NCBI GenBank assembly: GCA_023389035.1
Contig: JAEWFC010000030.1
Location: 124,001-188,000, forward strand
Direction of reading: 5' to 3'
Length of the DNA: 64,000 bases
DNA from: Acidobacteriota bacterium
Lineage (GTDB): Bacteria > Acidobacteriota > Blastocatellia > Pyrinomonadales > Pyrinomonadaceae
The notes beneath the pieces were generated by a model that saw only the letters and a list, made by a program, of their open reading frames with translations, did no database searches and was not told the DNA's origin. Positions 27,585 to 36,287 of this stretch are shown here, in pieces (position 1 is the first letter of the stretch; each line of letters opens with the position of its first letter). The position numbers and the translations under genes are program-made.

Positions 27585-29720
27585 ATGCGCGGATTAGCTC
27601 TATCAGGCGGCGGTTTCCGGGCCACGCTATTCCACCTTGGACTGGTGAACTATCTTTATGATGTCGAAGCAGCTTGGAGAAGCTGGGATAAGGAGAACTC
27701 GATCGCCGATGACAAACTCGGACCGCGACCGCTGACTGAGATCAAACACGTTGCGTCCGTTTCTGGCGGCAGCATCCTCGCCGCTCACCTTGTTCTGAAT
27801 TGGGATCGGTACACCAATTTCGAGGACCCGAACCAATTTGCTCAAGCAGCCGCCGAGGTCGTGAACTTTTGCCAAAAAGACGTCCGGGGCCGTATCGTGC
27901 GGAGACTTCCATTCACCTTCTGGCCATATTCAGCCAGTGTCCTGTGGAGGCGAAGTCCTGTCGGTGACTGGAGGATACCGGAATGGCTCAATCGCTCGAC
28001 AACAGACTCTCTGGCACGGGCATACAACAAGTTCCTTTATAAAAACGCGCGACTTCGCGATCTCACACCTGCGAACGGAAGCCCCGAGCTTGACATTCTT
28101 TCCGTCAATCTAGGAGATAGCCAAAAGGCTTCGGTGGCTTTCAATTATCTAGGCCTAGACACCTATCGCGTCACTGCCACGGGTCCGGTATCGGAATCGA
28201 TCCACGACGACGATTCAGAGTTGGTTGCTCGTGCGGTTGCGGCGTCATCCGCATTTCCCGGTCTTTTCGTGCCGTTGCTGTACAAGATTCCGAGCACTCA
28301 TGATTTTCTTCGTCTGACCGACGGCGGTGTCTATGACAATCTCGGAGTTCGTAGATTTCTTAATGATATTGAAGTTCGTGGCCATCAATTTGATCAAATC
28401 ATTGTGAGTGACGCTAGTCCCGTCTCGGCTCCTAGGTTCGGACTCGAATTCTTCGAGCCGATTACTATTCCAATAAAGGCAGCGGATATTCTATTCAGGA
28501 GGGTATACGATTTCGAACTAGCTGCGGCAAATACTTCGGTCTTTAAACTTGTTGGTCTCCGCAGGACGATCAATAATAGCGGTTTAACACCACCGCCCCT
28601 GCGGAAGCAATATCGGGATCCGCTACACCGGGTACGGACCGATCTTGACCGTTTCAACGACATTGAGATATTCGCACTTGTGCGTCAAGGCTACTGTGCG
28701 GCGCGGGAGTCACTCTCACTTGCTATGCCTCCCGGACATCCGAGTTCTGATTTTCTTACCTGGCAGCCTACGCCAAGACTTTCCCAGAAATACACTGACG
28801 AGCTTGTTCATAATGCGGACGTCCAGTCCACTAACCGTACTATCACGACGATAAAGACAGCCTTGGGACGCGCCGGGAAACGCAAACTTGGCCTCTGGAG
28901 GCCTACTGACCCTGCAAGCATGATTACTACCATTGGGGTGATCGCGATTCTCGTCGCATTCTTGGCACCAATCGGATATTGGACAACGACTCAAACTATG
29001 TTGGCCAAGGAAGAGACGCAAAACGTAAAGAGGGAAAAAGATCAAGAGATCTCGAAGCGGGACAACGAGCTAGTAGAACTGAAGCAGCGGGTGACCGCCA
29101 ATTTCAAATCGAAATTCGCCCTGCCGCTACAAACGGATTTATCGATCGAAGACGCAAGGGTAACTTTGGAGGACGTTACCCTCAAGCGCTTCACGAACGC
29201 CCAGATTTTTTTGGTAGAGTATGAGGGCGGTCCAAAGTACCGAACAGTAGCCCTTTACGATTCCGAAGCTGAAGCGAGAGCCGAAAGGAGCCGTGCCATT
29301 TCAGAGTTGCGCCCTACCGCTAACGAGTACTTTCCTTTTTCCGAGCTCTGCGCTCAAACGCCGATTCTCGATCATGAGAATGAAGTTTTCATTTGTGAAG
29401 CACAAGGAGCCGCAAACTATGGCTACCGATCAATCTTGCAAAGAAAGATTTCTGAAGCACTTAGCTCCTTCGCGCTGGCGGAAGCTTTAAAACCTAGCAG
29501 AGCGAATTACTTCGGGATGACGAAACTGCTCTCAGTCTATAAGCCCAGAATCGAAGATGCGGTCGGGGAAGATTCGGACAAACTCTGGTCAGAGGTCGCT
29601 ACAGCGATCCTTACTGACTATTGGGGCTATCTCAATCCGGAAACAAAAGCCGGACTAGAAAAGATGACACCTCTCGATAAAACGGCGTCGACGAACCAGT
29701 CGCTTTCGGGTGCCGGCTGA
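27585..29720 (+). CDS. Patatin/cPLA2-like phospholipase with central membrane anchor
   Basis: 711 aa. Residues 3-20 hold the oxyanion motif (GLALSGGGFRATLFHLGL). The nucleophile elbow is ASVSGGSILAAH (residues about 63-74). The second catalytic residue is Asp in LTDGGVYDNLG near residue 247. A hydrophobic segment at about 445-470 (ITTIGVIAILVAFLAPIGYW) is followed by a coiled coil (KREKDQEISKRDNELVELKQR) and a C-terminal domain of unknown type. The lipase would lie on the cytoplasmic face, tethered to the membrane. GGAGG is 9 nt upstream of the ATG. Patatins of this kind act as abortive-infection effectors or as antibacterial effectors; no cyclic-nucleotide synthase is nearby, so a CBASS role is not supported. 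Confidence 0.85.
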   Translation: MRGLALSGGGFRATLFHLGLVNYLYDVEAAWRSWDKENSIADDKLGPRPLTEIKHVASVSGGSILAAHLVLNWDRYTNFEDPNQFAQAAAEVVNFCQKDVRGRIVRRLPFTFWPYSASVLWRRSPVGDWRIPEWLNRSTTDSLARAYNKFLYKNARLRDLTPANGSPELDILSVNLGDSQKASVAFNYLGLDTYRVTATGPVSESIHDDDSELVARAVAASSAFPGLFVPLLYKIPSTHDFLRLTDGGVYDNLGVRRFLNDIEVRGHQFDQIIVSDASPVSAPRFGLEFFEPITIPIKAADILFRRVYDFELAAANTSVFKLVGLRRTINNSGLTPPPLRKQYRDPLHRVRTDLDRFNDIEIFALVRQGYCAARESLSLAMPPGHPSSDFLTWQPTPRLSQKYTDELVHNADVQSTNRTITTIKTALGRAGKRKLGLWRPTDPASMITTIGVIAILVAFLAPIGYWTTTQTMLAKEETQNVKREKDQEISKRDNELVELKQRVTANFKSKFALPLQTDLSIEDARVTLEDVTLKRFTNAQIFLVEYEGGPKYRTVALYDSEAEARAERSRAISELRPTANEYFPFSELCAQTPILDHENEVFICEAQGAANYGYRSILQRKISEALSSFALAEALKPSRANYFGMTKLLSVYKPRIEDAVGEDSDKLWSEVATAILTDYWGYLNPETKAGLEKMTPLDKTASTNQSLSGAG

Positions 29721-29761
29721 CCGCAAGTTGGCGTAGTGGTAACGTAAAGACTTGTAACAAG

Positions 29762-29872
29762 GTCGACGGCGAAGATTCGCTTACCGCATTCCGGCGCGAG
29801 TTTGGAGAATAGACCGGCTTCAAAAACGCCGGCGATCTCTTCGAGCTAGATCCCGATCAAGCAAACGCCCGC
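29762..29872 (+). pseudogene. NUDIX gene remnant
   Basis: About 110 bp that align base for base with 34262-34371 inside the intact NUDIX gene. Over the first 90 aligned bases I count 74 identities. The reading frame shows VDGEDSLTAFRREFGE followed by a stop in the Nudix box. It lies in the 345-bp space after the patatin gene (29721-30065); I see nothing else in that space. Confidence 0.75.
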
Positions 29873-30065
29873 ACTGATTCGTCGTTAACCTGCCCCGAAT
29901 ACGCGCCACGGCTCGTATAGGGGTTCCTTCCGTTTGAATTCCTCCAAACTTAGAAACATATGCGGACGTCAGCAGGATTAATCTATTCCATTTGAGAATG
30001 AGTGGATAGACCGGTGTCGAAACAATAATGATTCTAACCCGCGAGTCTCGGGCAAAAGGTTGATC

Positions 30066-33000
30066 TTATCTCACGTATGCGTTCGGCAGTGGCTGATCGC
30101 CTGTTGCCCCGAATCCGACCGCAAAAAAGCCGGACGTCGAACCCGAAATGTACCAGGTACTGTTCGACGGACGGAACACGGCCGCATCCGTTTTGCCGTC
30201 ACCGTCGTAATCGCCCGGGACCGGAAAGTCCGTAGAGAGGCCGAACGGGAAGGAGTAATAACTGTTGTCCTCCGAACGCTGCACGAACCATTCCCCGGTC
30301 GAGGGCCGCCAGACGGCTACATCTGCTTTACCGTCGCCGGTGTAGTCGGCAGGAACCGGCCGATCGGTCGAGGTGCCGAACGCGAATGCGCGTACACTTC
30401 CGTCTGAGCTGCGGCTGTACCACCAGCTTCCATCCGAAGGGCGGAAGATCGCGATGTCTGCCTTCCCGTCACCATCGTAGTCGGCCGCGATCGCCTGGTC
30501 GCCTGCAATGCCGAACTGAGCGATCGTCGCGTTACCGTCGCCCGAACGTTGAATGAACCACGTCCCTGTCCCGGGGCGGAACACCGATGCGTCGGCTTTT
30601 CCGTCGCCGTCAAAGTCGCCCGGCATCGGAACATCGCCTTCAGCCCCGAACGGAAAGGAGTAGAACGTATTATCTTCAGAACGGATAGTGAACCATTCGC
30701 CAGTCGATGGGCGCCAGAACGCTACATCAGTTTTGCCGTCACCGGTATAGTCAGCCGGCACGGGCTTGTCCGTCGCGTTGCCGAATGCGACCGCACGAAC
30801 GTCGCTGTCTGAACTTCGGACGTACCACCATTGCCCGACTGAAGACCGGAAGATCGAGATGTCCGCCTTGCCATCGCCATCAAAGTCGAACGGTGCGATT
30901 CGCTTTTCAGCAGCATCGTCGACGATCAGCGTAACGTCGTCAAGACTAAAGTTATCTGCTGCCGAACCTGCAGGTCGATGATATTCAAAGGTCACTAAAT
31001 GCGGCTGTCCGTCTGCAAAAGATGACAAATCTATAAGCCGCGGAGTGTACGCAGATTCTGCGGATGCAGGTTCATTGATAGTTTGCACCGTTGTACCGTC
31101 GACCTTTACACGAAACACAGACGAACTGGGAGAGCTTACAAATCCGACTCGAAGATAGTAGCTTAGAGCGACTTTGACGTTCAGCGGAAAGGTTACGACC
31201 TGAGAAACGGTGCCGGTCTCCGCATTTGTATTATCAGAACCGTCGAACCACGCCCAAGCGTTGCCATTGCGAGGTACCGCAGTACCGCCGCCGTTTCCAC
31301 ACGAGGCTGAAGTACATAGTGACGTACCAAATCGGGTTGAAGTGGTAGACCAATTCGGATTCTGACCAGATGAATTTGTTGCCTCAAATCCTCCATCTCG
31401 GACTCGGTTTGAGAATAAAACAGAATTATCAATACTTGTGGACGGCGAAGAATTATTTCCAATCAGATCTCGCCCACCTCCTGATTGCACCGACAGTCGG
31501 AGAATGCCGTCCATCTGACCTAGTCCACCGATCGCAACCTCATAGGTTGATCCCGATCCTGTAATTTCCGAGGAAAGATTCGATCTATCCACGGTCGAGC
31601 CGAAAAAGCTCAGCGAAGACCTACTAAACCCCGTGACGGGCTCGCTAAACACGACCGAATAGCGGATTGGGAGTTTATCCGTCGGATCCGGCTGCTCTAC
31701 GTGCTGCTCAACTGTTACCGTTGGGGCTACGTTATCGACTACAATGGTGTTGTCGGAACTGACACTCGCCATATTTAGATTCCCGGCCGCATCAGTGAGG
31801 ACGTTCGCCGGAATGCTTGCGCGAACATAATCACCGTTTGAAACAATGCCGGTGATATATATCTGGTTAGGAACGACGTCCTGATAAACGGAAACTTCGA
31901 CATTTGTAACATTTGCCGTGGAACCTACAAGCGAAATATCTGAGGGCCCAAAACCAAAAACAGGCTCAGCAAACAAAGCCACATATCGAACATATACTTC
32001 TCTAGTGGGATCTGCTTGAGTTGAAAACTGCTCCACCATAATCTGCGGCCGCGTCCTATCAATCGTTACTGGTAGAGTCTCACTCGCAGAACTGGTCTGT
32101 CCGTTGACGATCTGCCGAATCGAGTAAAAAAAAGTGCCTTCGGGTGGGGCAAAGTCCTGTAACGATGTTTCCTGTCCCTCAACAACGGAACTATCAACAA
32201 CGACCCCGGTTCTCAGGAGTTGCACTGTCGCTCCGGGTGTAATTCCTCTTACCCGGAACGAGACAGAGCTTGCGTTCGTGATATTATCAGTGTCACTTAT
32301 CCCCGAATCGCTGGAGCTTTCGAGGTCAGGTCGGATAGGGGCTTCATAGAAAAGATAGGCGCCACCCTGAGCCCCGATCCCATTTCTATCAACACCGGGA
32401 GCTCCAACAAGGAATTTGTTCTGGTCAATTGCCACACCTGTTGCGAACAAATCTGCCGCTAGTCCATTCGACGCAACCAATTTACTTTGAAACATCCACT
32501 CGCCCATTTCTAACTTATAAACATAGGCTGCTCCTTGCCTGTCACGCCCGTTGACCCTCGAGTTATGTTCACCAATAATGATCCGGTTCCCATCAAGTCC
32601 GATAGTTGAACCGAACATATTACCGGTATCTTGGTCAGCAAGAACGAACTTTCTTGACTGTGACCAAAGGCCACCATTCCTTTCGTATAGATAAGCGGCT
32701 CCGCGATGTGTGCTGCCAGTCACGAACTCATTATAGGCGCCGATGGCCACTCTATCGCCTTGGAGTGACACAGACGAACCGAACCGCCCGTCTTGTTGGC
32801 CATTTGAGGGCAAAATTCGGGTCTCACGGGTCCACACTTCATTGATCCGCCTGAAAACACATACACCACCGAATCCAAACTCTTTCCCCAAGCCCGTCGC
32901 CGTAGCCCCGACAACAATTGTGTCCCCGTCAATATCAGAGCTGAATCCAAATCGATCGCCGAAAGTGCCATCAACATCTTCAAGCTGGGCTTCTGCGATC

Positions 33001-33632
33001 CATTCTCCGGTACGTAGATAGACATATGCCGATCCGCGTCGAATTCCGCGAACCGGTGCCTCCATTGCTCCGACAACGACCCTATCGCCATCAATCGCGA
33101 CGCTTTGTCCGAACCGACCGCCTGCCGCCTCGTCGATCGCAAAAAGTTTTTGCTGCAGAAGCCAGCTACTCGACGTTCTTACAAAAACATAGGCCGCACC
33201 CCTCGAAAGATCGCTACCCACATCGTGACTCCATGATCCGATTACGATCGTATTATCAGAAATAGCTACCGCGGAACCAAACTGCGAATTTAGCTGGTCC
33301 TCATCAGGCCACAGCCTTGCCTGGAATACCCACTCCCCCTCAATCTGAACATAGACGTATGCAGAACCGACCGGGTTTCCGTTTGCATTACGAGCCCCCG
33401 GGGCTCCAGCTACCAGCGTGTCACCGTCAATTGCCACTGAGGTGCCAAATTGGGCAGTCACGGATGGATCGGGTGCTAAAAGCTCTTGAACCTCCGTCTC
33501 CGGGTAGCTTACATTTTCAATTGCAGTCTCGTAACCCTTTCCATCTGTTAAACCGGGTATTAACACCGAAACCCCAACCATCAAGAAAAGAATTGAACAA
33601 ACCCTCGTTACGGCATATTGAAATTTGGACAT
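30066..33632 (-). CDS. Large secreted FG-GAP, Ig-like and VCBS-repeat protein
   Basis: 1188 aa. A signal peptide-like hydrophobic stretch is at residues about 10-28. Residues about 55-430 are seven integrin-type FG-GAP blades (FGTSVAIDGDTLVAGAPGA; RFGQSVAIDGDRVVVGA). Residues about 440-760 are Ig-like or Big-type sandwiches with repeated TVEQ...DPT...VVFSEPVTGF units. Residues about 780-910 look like a carbohydrate-binding-like sandwich (RDGGFEATNSSGQNPNWS; VTFEYHRPAGSAADNFSLDDV). Residues about 920-1188 are six VCBS blades (DGDGKADISIFRSSVGQWWY). It is a probable surface adhesin or binding protein. No C-terminal sorting motif is clear. Confidence 0.85.
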   Translation of the reverse strand: MSKFQYAVTRVCSILFLMVGVSVLIPGLTDGKGYETAIENVSYPETEVQELLAPDPSVTAQFGTSVAIDGDTLVAGAPGARNANGNPVGSAYVYVQIEGEWVFQARLWPDEDQLNSQFGSAVAISDNTIVIGSWSHDVGSDLSRGAAYVFVRTSSSWLLQQKLFAIDEAAGGRFGQSVAIDGDRVVVGAMEAPVRGIRRGSAYVYLRTGEWIAEAQLEDVDGTFGDRFGFSSDIDGDTIVVGATATGLGKEFGFGGVCVFRRINEVWTRETRILPSNGQQDGRFGSSVSLQGDRVAIGAYNEFVTGSTHRGAAYLYERNGGLWSQSRKFVLADQDTGNMFGSTIGLDGNRIIIGEHNSRVNGRDRQGAAYVYKLEMGEWMFQSKLVASNGLAADLFATGVAIDQNKFLVGAPGVDRNGIGAQGGAYLFYEAPIRPDLESSSDSGISDTDNITNASSVSFRVRGITPGATVQLLRTGVVVDSSVVEGQETSLQDFAPPEGTFFYSIRQIVNGQTSSASETLPVTIDRTRPQIMVEQFSTQADPTREVYVRYVALFAEPVFGFGPSDISLVGSTANVTNVEVSVYQDVVPNQIYITGIVSNGDYVRASIPANVLTDAAGNLNMASVSSDNTIVVDNVAPTVTVEQHVEQPDPTDKLPIRYSVVFSEPVTGFSRSSLSFFGSTVDRSNLSSEITGSGSTYEVAIGGLGQMDGILRLSVQSGGGRDLIGNNSSPSTSIDNSVLFSNRVRDGGFEATNSSGQNPNWSTTSTRFGTSLCTSASCGNGGGTAVPRNGNAWAWFDGSDNTNAETGTVSQVVTFPLNVKVALSYYLRVGFVSSPSSSVFRVKVDGTTVQTINEPASAESAYTPRLIDLSSFADGQPHLVTFEYHRPAGSAADNFSLDDVTLIVDDAAEKRIAPFDFDGDGKADISIFRSSVGQWWYVRSSDSDVRAVAFGNATDKPVPADYTGDGKTDVAFWRPSTGEWFTIRSEDNTFYSFPFGAEGDVPMPGDFDGDGKADASVFRPGTGTWFIQRSGDGNATIAQFGIAGDQAIAADYDGDGKADIAIFRPSDGSWWYSRSSDGSVRAFAFGTSTDRPVPADYTGDGKADVAVWRPSTGEWFVQRSEDNSYYSFPFGLSTDFPVPGDYDGDGKTDAAVFRPSNSTWYISGSTSGFFAVGFGATGDQPLPNAYVR

Positions 33633-34129
33633 GATTTAGGTGCGAACAATTATTGTGAAACTAAATTAAAAAAATGGACCGATTTCAGGGGGCATCCTCG
33701 CTGTAATTGTATATGAGTAATTTCACACGACCAAAATCTTTTTAGCCTGCGGGCATGAGAGATTGAGATCGCTGATACGCGACTTTCAAAGCAATGGATA
33801 GATACCGCCGAAGCTTTCGACGCGACGCATCGTGGTGAACGTGCGCACGTGCTCAAGAGCCTCAGGCAGGTATCATCAGAAAAACAAGGGACGGATCTCT
33901 CCGTCCCTGACCAAAACAAGGCAAAACGCCTCCATCGCAAATTGAATTGCTAGACCCTATCGTGCGGGCACGATCTGACTGTTCGAACTTTTTTTGGGAA
34001 GAGAGTGCGAAAAGAAAAATTAGATTAGCAAGGGGGCACCGCCGGCGTCTGTTTGCAGGCGAACAGTGGCCGATTTGCAGGAGTGACCTGGACGGTCGCG
34101 TGCTTGCAGGTGTTATTCTTACCGTCGTC
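33633..34129. other. Intergenic stretch upstream of the VCBS and NUDIX genes
   Basis: About 500 bp between divergent genes. A reading frame continuous with NUDIX extends back to 33947, but its product (RARSDCSNFFWEESAKRKIRL...) has no likeness to the family, so I treat it as untranslated. It contains the hairpin at 33887-33908. Confidence 0.45.
33887..33908 (-). terminator. Hairpin with T-tract on the minus strand
   Basis: AGGGACGGA/TCCGTCCCT (33887-33895 and 33900-33908) with a 4-nt loop. On the minus strand it is followed by TTGTTTTT, the form of an intrinsic terminator, although no minus-strand gene runs into it; it could block readthrough into the VCBS promoter. Confidence 0.55.
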
Positions 34130-34582
34130 GTGATCAAACAAAGTGCTGGGCTATTGGTTTTCAGGGAAACGGACGCTGGCGTTGAGATCTTTCTCGTACA
34201 CCCGGGCGGGCCTTTTTTTGCAAATAAGGACGACGGAGCGTGGTCGATCCCAAAGGGCGAGTTCGACGGCGAAGACTCGCTCACCGCTGCCCGGCGCGAG
34301 TTCGAAGAAGAGACCGGTTCCAAGATCGCCGGCGAGTTCTTCGAGCTAAAGCCGATCAAGCAGCGGGCCGGAAAGATCGTCTACGCCTGGGCTGTCGAGG
34401 CGGACATCGACGCCGACAGGGTCAAGAGCAACACCTTCGAAATGGAATGGCCGCCGCGAACCGGTAAGACCGCCACCTTCCCCGAGGTCGATCGGGCAGC
34501 CTGGTTCGACCCCGAAACCGCCAAACAAAAGATCAACCCCGCCCAAGCCGCCCTCATTACCGAGCTAATGACGCGAATCTGA
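34130..34582 (+). CDS. NUDIX hydrolase
   Basis: About 150 aa. The domain opens with VIKQSAGLLVFRE and continues with the family phrase FLVHPGGPFFANKDDGAWSIPKGE. The Nudix box reads GEFDGEDSLTAARREFEEETG; compared with the consensus Gx5Ex7REUxEExGU it lacks one residue between the first Gly and Glu, while all catalytic Glu are present. It would hydrolyse a nucleoside diphosphate linked to another group. I set the start at GTG 34130 on domain grounds; GTG 34100 is also in frame, and neither has a good ribosome site. A broken copy lies 4.5 kb to the left. Confidence 0.82.
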   Translation: MIKQSAGLLVFRETDAGVEIFLVHPGGPFFANKDDGAWSIPKGEFDGEDSLTAARREFEEETGSKIAGEFFELKPIKQRAGKIVYAWAVEADIDADRVKSNTFEMEWPPRTGKTATFPEVDRAAWFDPETAKQKINPAQAALITELMTRI

Positions 34583-34693
34583 CGTGAGCTCGAGGTTTTC
34601 CTTACGCGGACAGCATCGTTCCGAAATTACTCTATCTAAGAGCTTTGTAGTCAACGTCTCGTGTTGTAAAGTTGGTTCGTCACTTTCCAAGCT

Positions 34694-35803
34694 ATGGCGT
34701 TAAAGAGCCCCGAAATACTCTCGCGTCCGACTGTCTGGCCTGGTGTAAATCGGCGACTTCTTACCGGTGGTGGTGCTCCAATACAACCGATAAAACGCCT
34801 TGAAGTATTTTCAGAGGATGAATTTGAACGCTTCGTTTTAGAGTGGGCGAATGAATATCTCAGTTCGCAATACGTTTCGGTTGAGCAGCGAGGCGGAGCG
34901 GGTGACAAAGGCAGGGACGTTATAGGTTGGCTCGATCCAGCAGGAGTAAAAAAACGGCGATGGGTCAACTATCAATGTAAGCACTATTCGAATCCACTGC
35001 AGCCGAATCAGTTTTGGATAGAACTCGGTAAGTTATGCCACTACACATTCACCAAGGAAATCCCGTTTGCACCCGAAGAATTTGTCATCGTGACGAATAA
35101 GCAGATTGGGCCATCCCTTGCTGATTTGCTAAATGACCCCGGCGAACTTCGCAGGCAATTGATTAACAAGTGGGGGACTCATTGTGCCAAGCAGATTACA
35201 GCCAGAAGGGAGGTCAAGCTAGAAGGAAAGTTGCTTGATCACGTTGCAACTTTCGATTTTGGGATTGTTAAGGCAAAACCTCCGATGGAGCTCATAAACG
35301 AGCATAGCAAGACTCGATACCACTCGATTGTTTTCGGAATTCCGTTAAAGGCACGCAAACCTCCCCAAGCGCCACCGTCGGTCATGGGTCCACATGAAAC
35401 AATCTATGTCAGACAAATTTTTGATGCGTTTGGCGATCACCTAAAAACCGTGATTAACGAAGAATCCGAGTTTGCCTCTTATCAATATTTGAGGTCGGCC
35501 TTTTCCCATGCACGGGAATGCTTTTATTGTGTCGAAACACTCAGGGAGTTCGCTCGCGACTCGTTTCCTAGCGAGAATTATTATTCTGATGTACTAGATC
35601 AATTCGAAGAGGGTCTCCAGCCGGTATTTTATGACATTCACGACGATGGGTATCGACGAATGGTCGCAGCGGTTAAGCTCGCAAGTTCTCTGGTTATTGG
35701 AGCAAATGGATTAAGCGATGAACTGCGTCCTAGCGACAGAACGGGCATTTGCCATCATCTAGCAAACTTAGAACGAGTGTTCTGGATAAACCGTGATGAA
35801 TAG
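34694..35803 (+). CDS. ABC-three-component system effector with Mrr-like nuclease domain
   Basis: 369 aa. Residues about 35-130 look like a PD-(D/E)XK restriction-endonuclease fold of the Mrr type: DEFERFVLEWANEYL, then GGAGDKGRDVIGWLDP and WVNYQCKHY, giving Asp and the Q-x-K catalytic pair. The C-terminal two thirds is a helical domain with no motif I can name. The next two genes are the ABC-three-component middle component and DUF3732 ATPase, and this gene overlaps the second by a few bases, so it fits the effector slot of ABC-3C systems, which are predicted defence modules against phage or plasmids. Confidence 0.82.
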   Translation: MALKSPEILSRPTVWPGVNRRLLTGGGAPIQPIKRLEVFSEDEFERFVLEWANEYLSSQYVSVEQRGGAGDKGRDVIGWLDPAGVKKRRWVNYQCKHYSNPLQPNQFWIELGKLCHYTFTKEIPFAPEEFVIVTNKQIGPSLADLLNDPGELRRQLINKWGTHCAKQITARREVKLEGKLLDHVATFDFGIVKAKPPMELINEHSKTRYHSIVFGIPLKARKPPQAPPSVMGPHETIYVRQIFDAFGDHLKTVINEESEFASYQYLRSAFSHARECFYCVETLREFARDSFPSENYYSDVLDQFEEGLQPVFYDIHDDGYRRMVAAVKLASSLVIGANGLSDELRPSDRTGICHHLANLERVFWINRDE

Positions 35804-36284
35804 TCAGGGTAAAATCGTCCGACCATTTAACACGCCATTGGAGAATGGTCTCAGGCTACTCTTTATTCTCAATGGCGTTACACCTCGATGGTGCGATCTT
35901 CAACGACTCTTATTTTACGATTACCTCCTCATCCATTCAGGCGACGTCGAGGATGGTGTTCCCAGCATTCACCCTCCTTTGCCCTACCGTACTGGGGAAT
36001 GGCTAGTAAGAAGAAAGCTTGTACGTGAGGGGCTTCAATTAATGTTCGCAAAGGAACTTGTCGCTCAGCAATTCAATCAGAACGGGATTGTTTTTGGCGC
36101 AACCGAACTAACCGCCCCATTTTTGGATCTTTTTGAGTCGTCTTATGCGTCAGCGTTGCGCTCTTCGGCGGAGTGGCTCGAAAGAACGTTCGCATCCATG
36201 GCAGATGCAGAACTATTGACATTCATGGGTGCAAATTTGGGCGAATGGGGAGCCGAGTTCGCTGAGGAACCATTTCCAGGTTAG
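35793..36284 (+). CDS. ABC-three-component system middle component
   Basis: 163 aa. Residues about 10-75 contain the phrase RPFNTPLENGLRLLFILNG, then LQRLLFYDYLLIHSGDV and PLPYRTGEWLVRRKLV, which I recognise as typical of ABC-3C middle components. The fold is probably a winged-helix adaptor linking ATPase and effector. It starts at GTG 35793 or ATG 35796, overlapping the effector gene's end, and stops 3 bp before the ATPase start, so the three genes are translationally coupled. Confidence 0.82.
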   Translation: MMNSQGKIVRPFNTPLENGLRLLFILNGVTPRWCDLQRLLFYDYLLIHSGDVEDGVPSIHPPLPYRTGEWLVRRKLVREGLQLMFAKELVAQQFNQNGIVFGATELTAPFLDLFESSYASALRSSAEWLERTFASMADAELLTFMGANLGEWGAEFAEEPFPG

Positions 36285-36287
36285 GTT

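Noticed and set aside
27585..29720. CBASS effector interpretation of the patatin gene
   Set aside because: No cyclic-nucleotide synthase or CBASS accessory gene is found within the element.
33947..34129. Upstream extension of the NUDIX frame
   Set aside because: The extra 61 residues are unlike any NUDIX protein, and the conserved domain begins at 34130.
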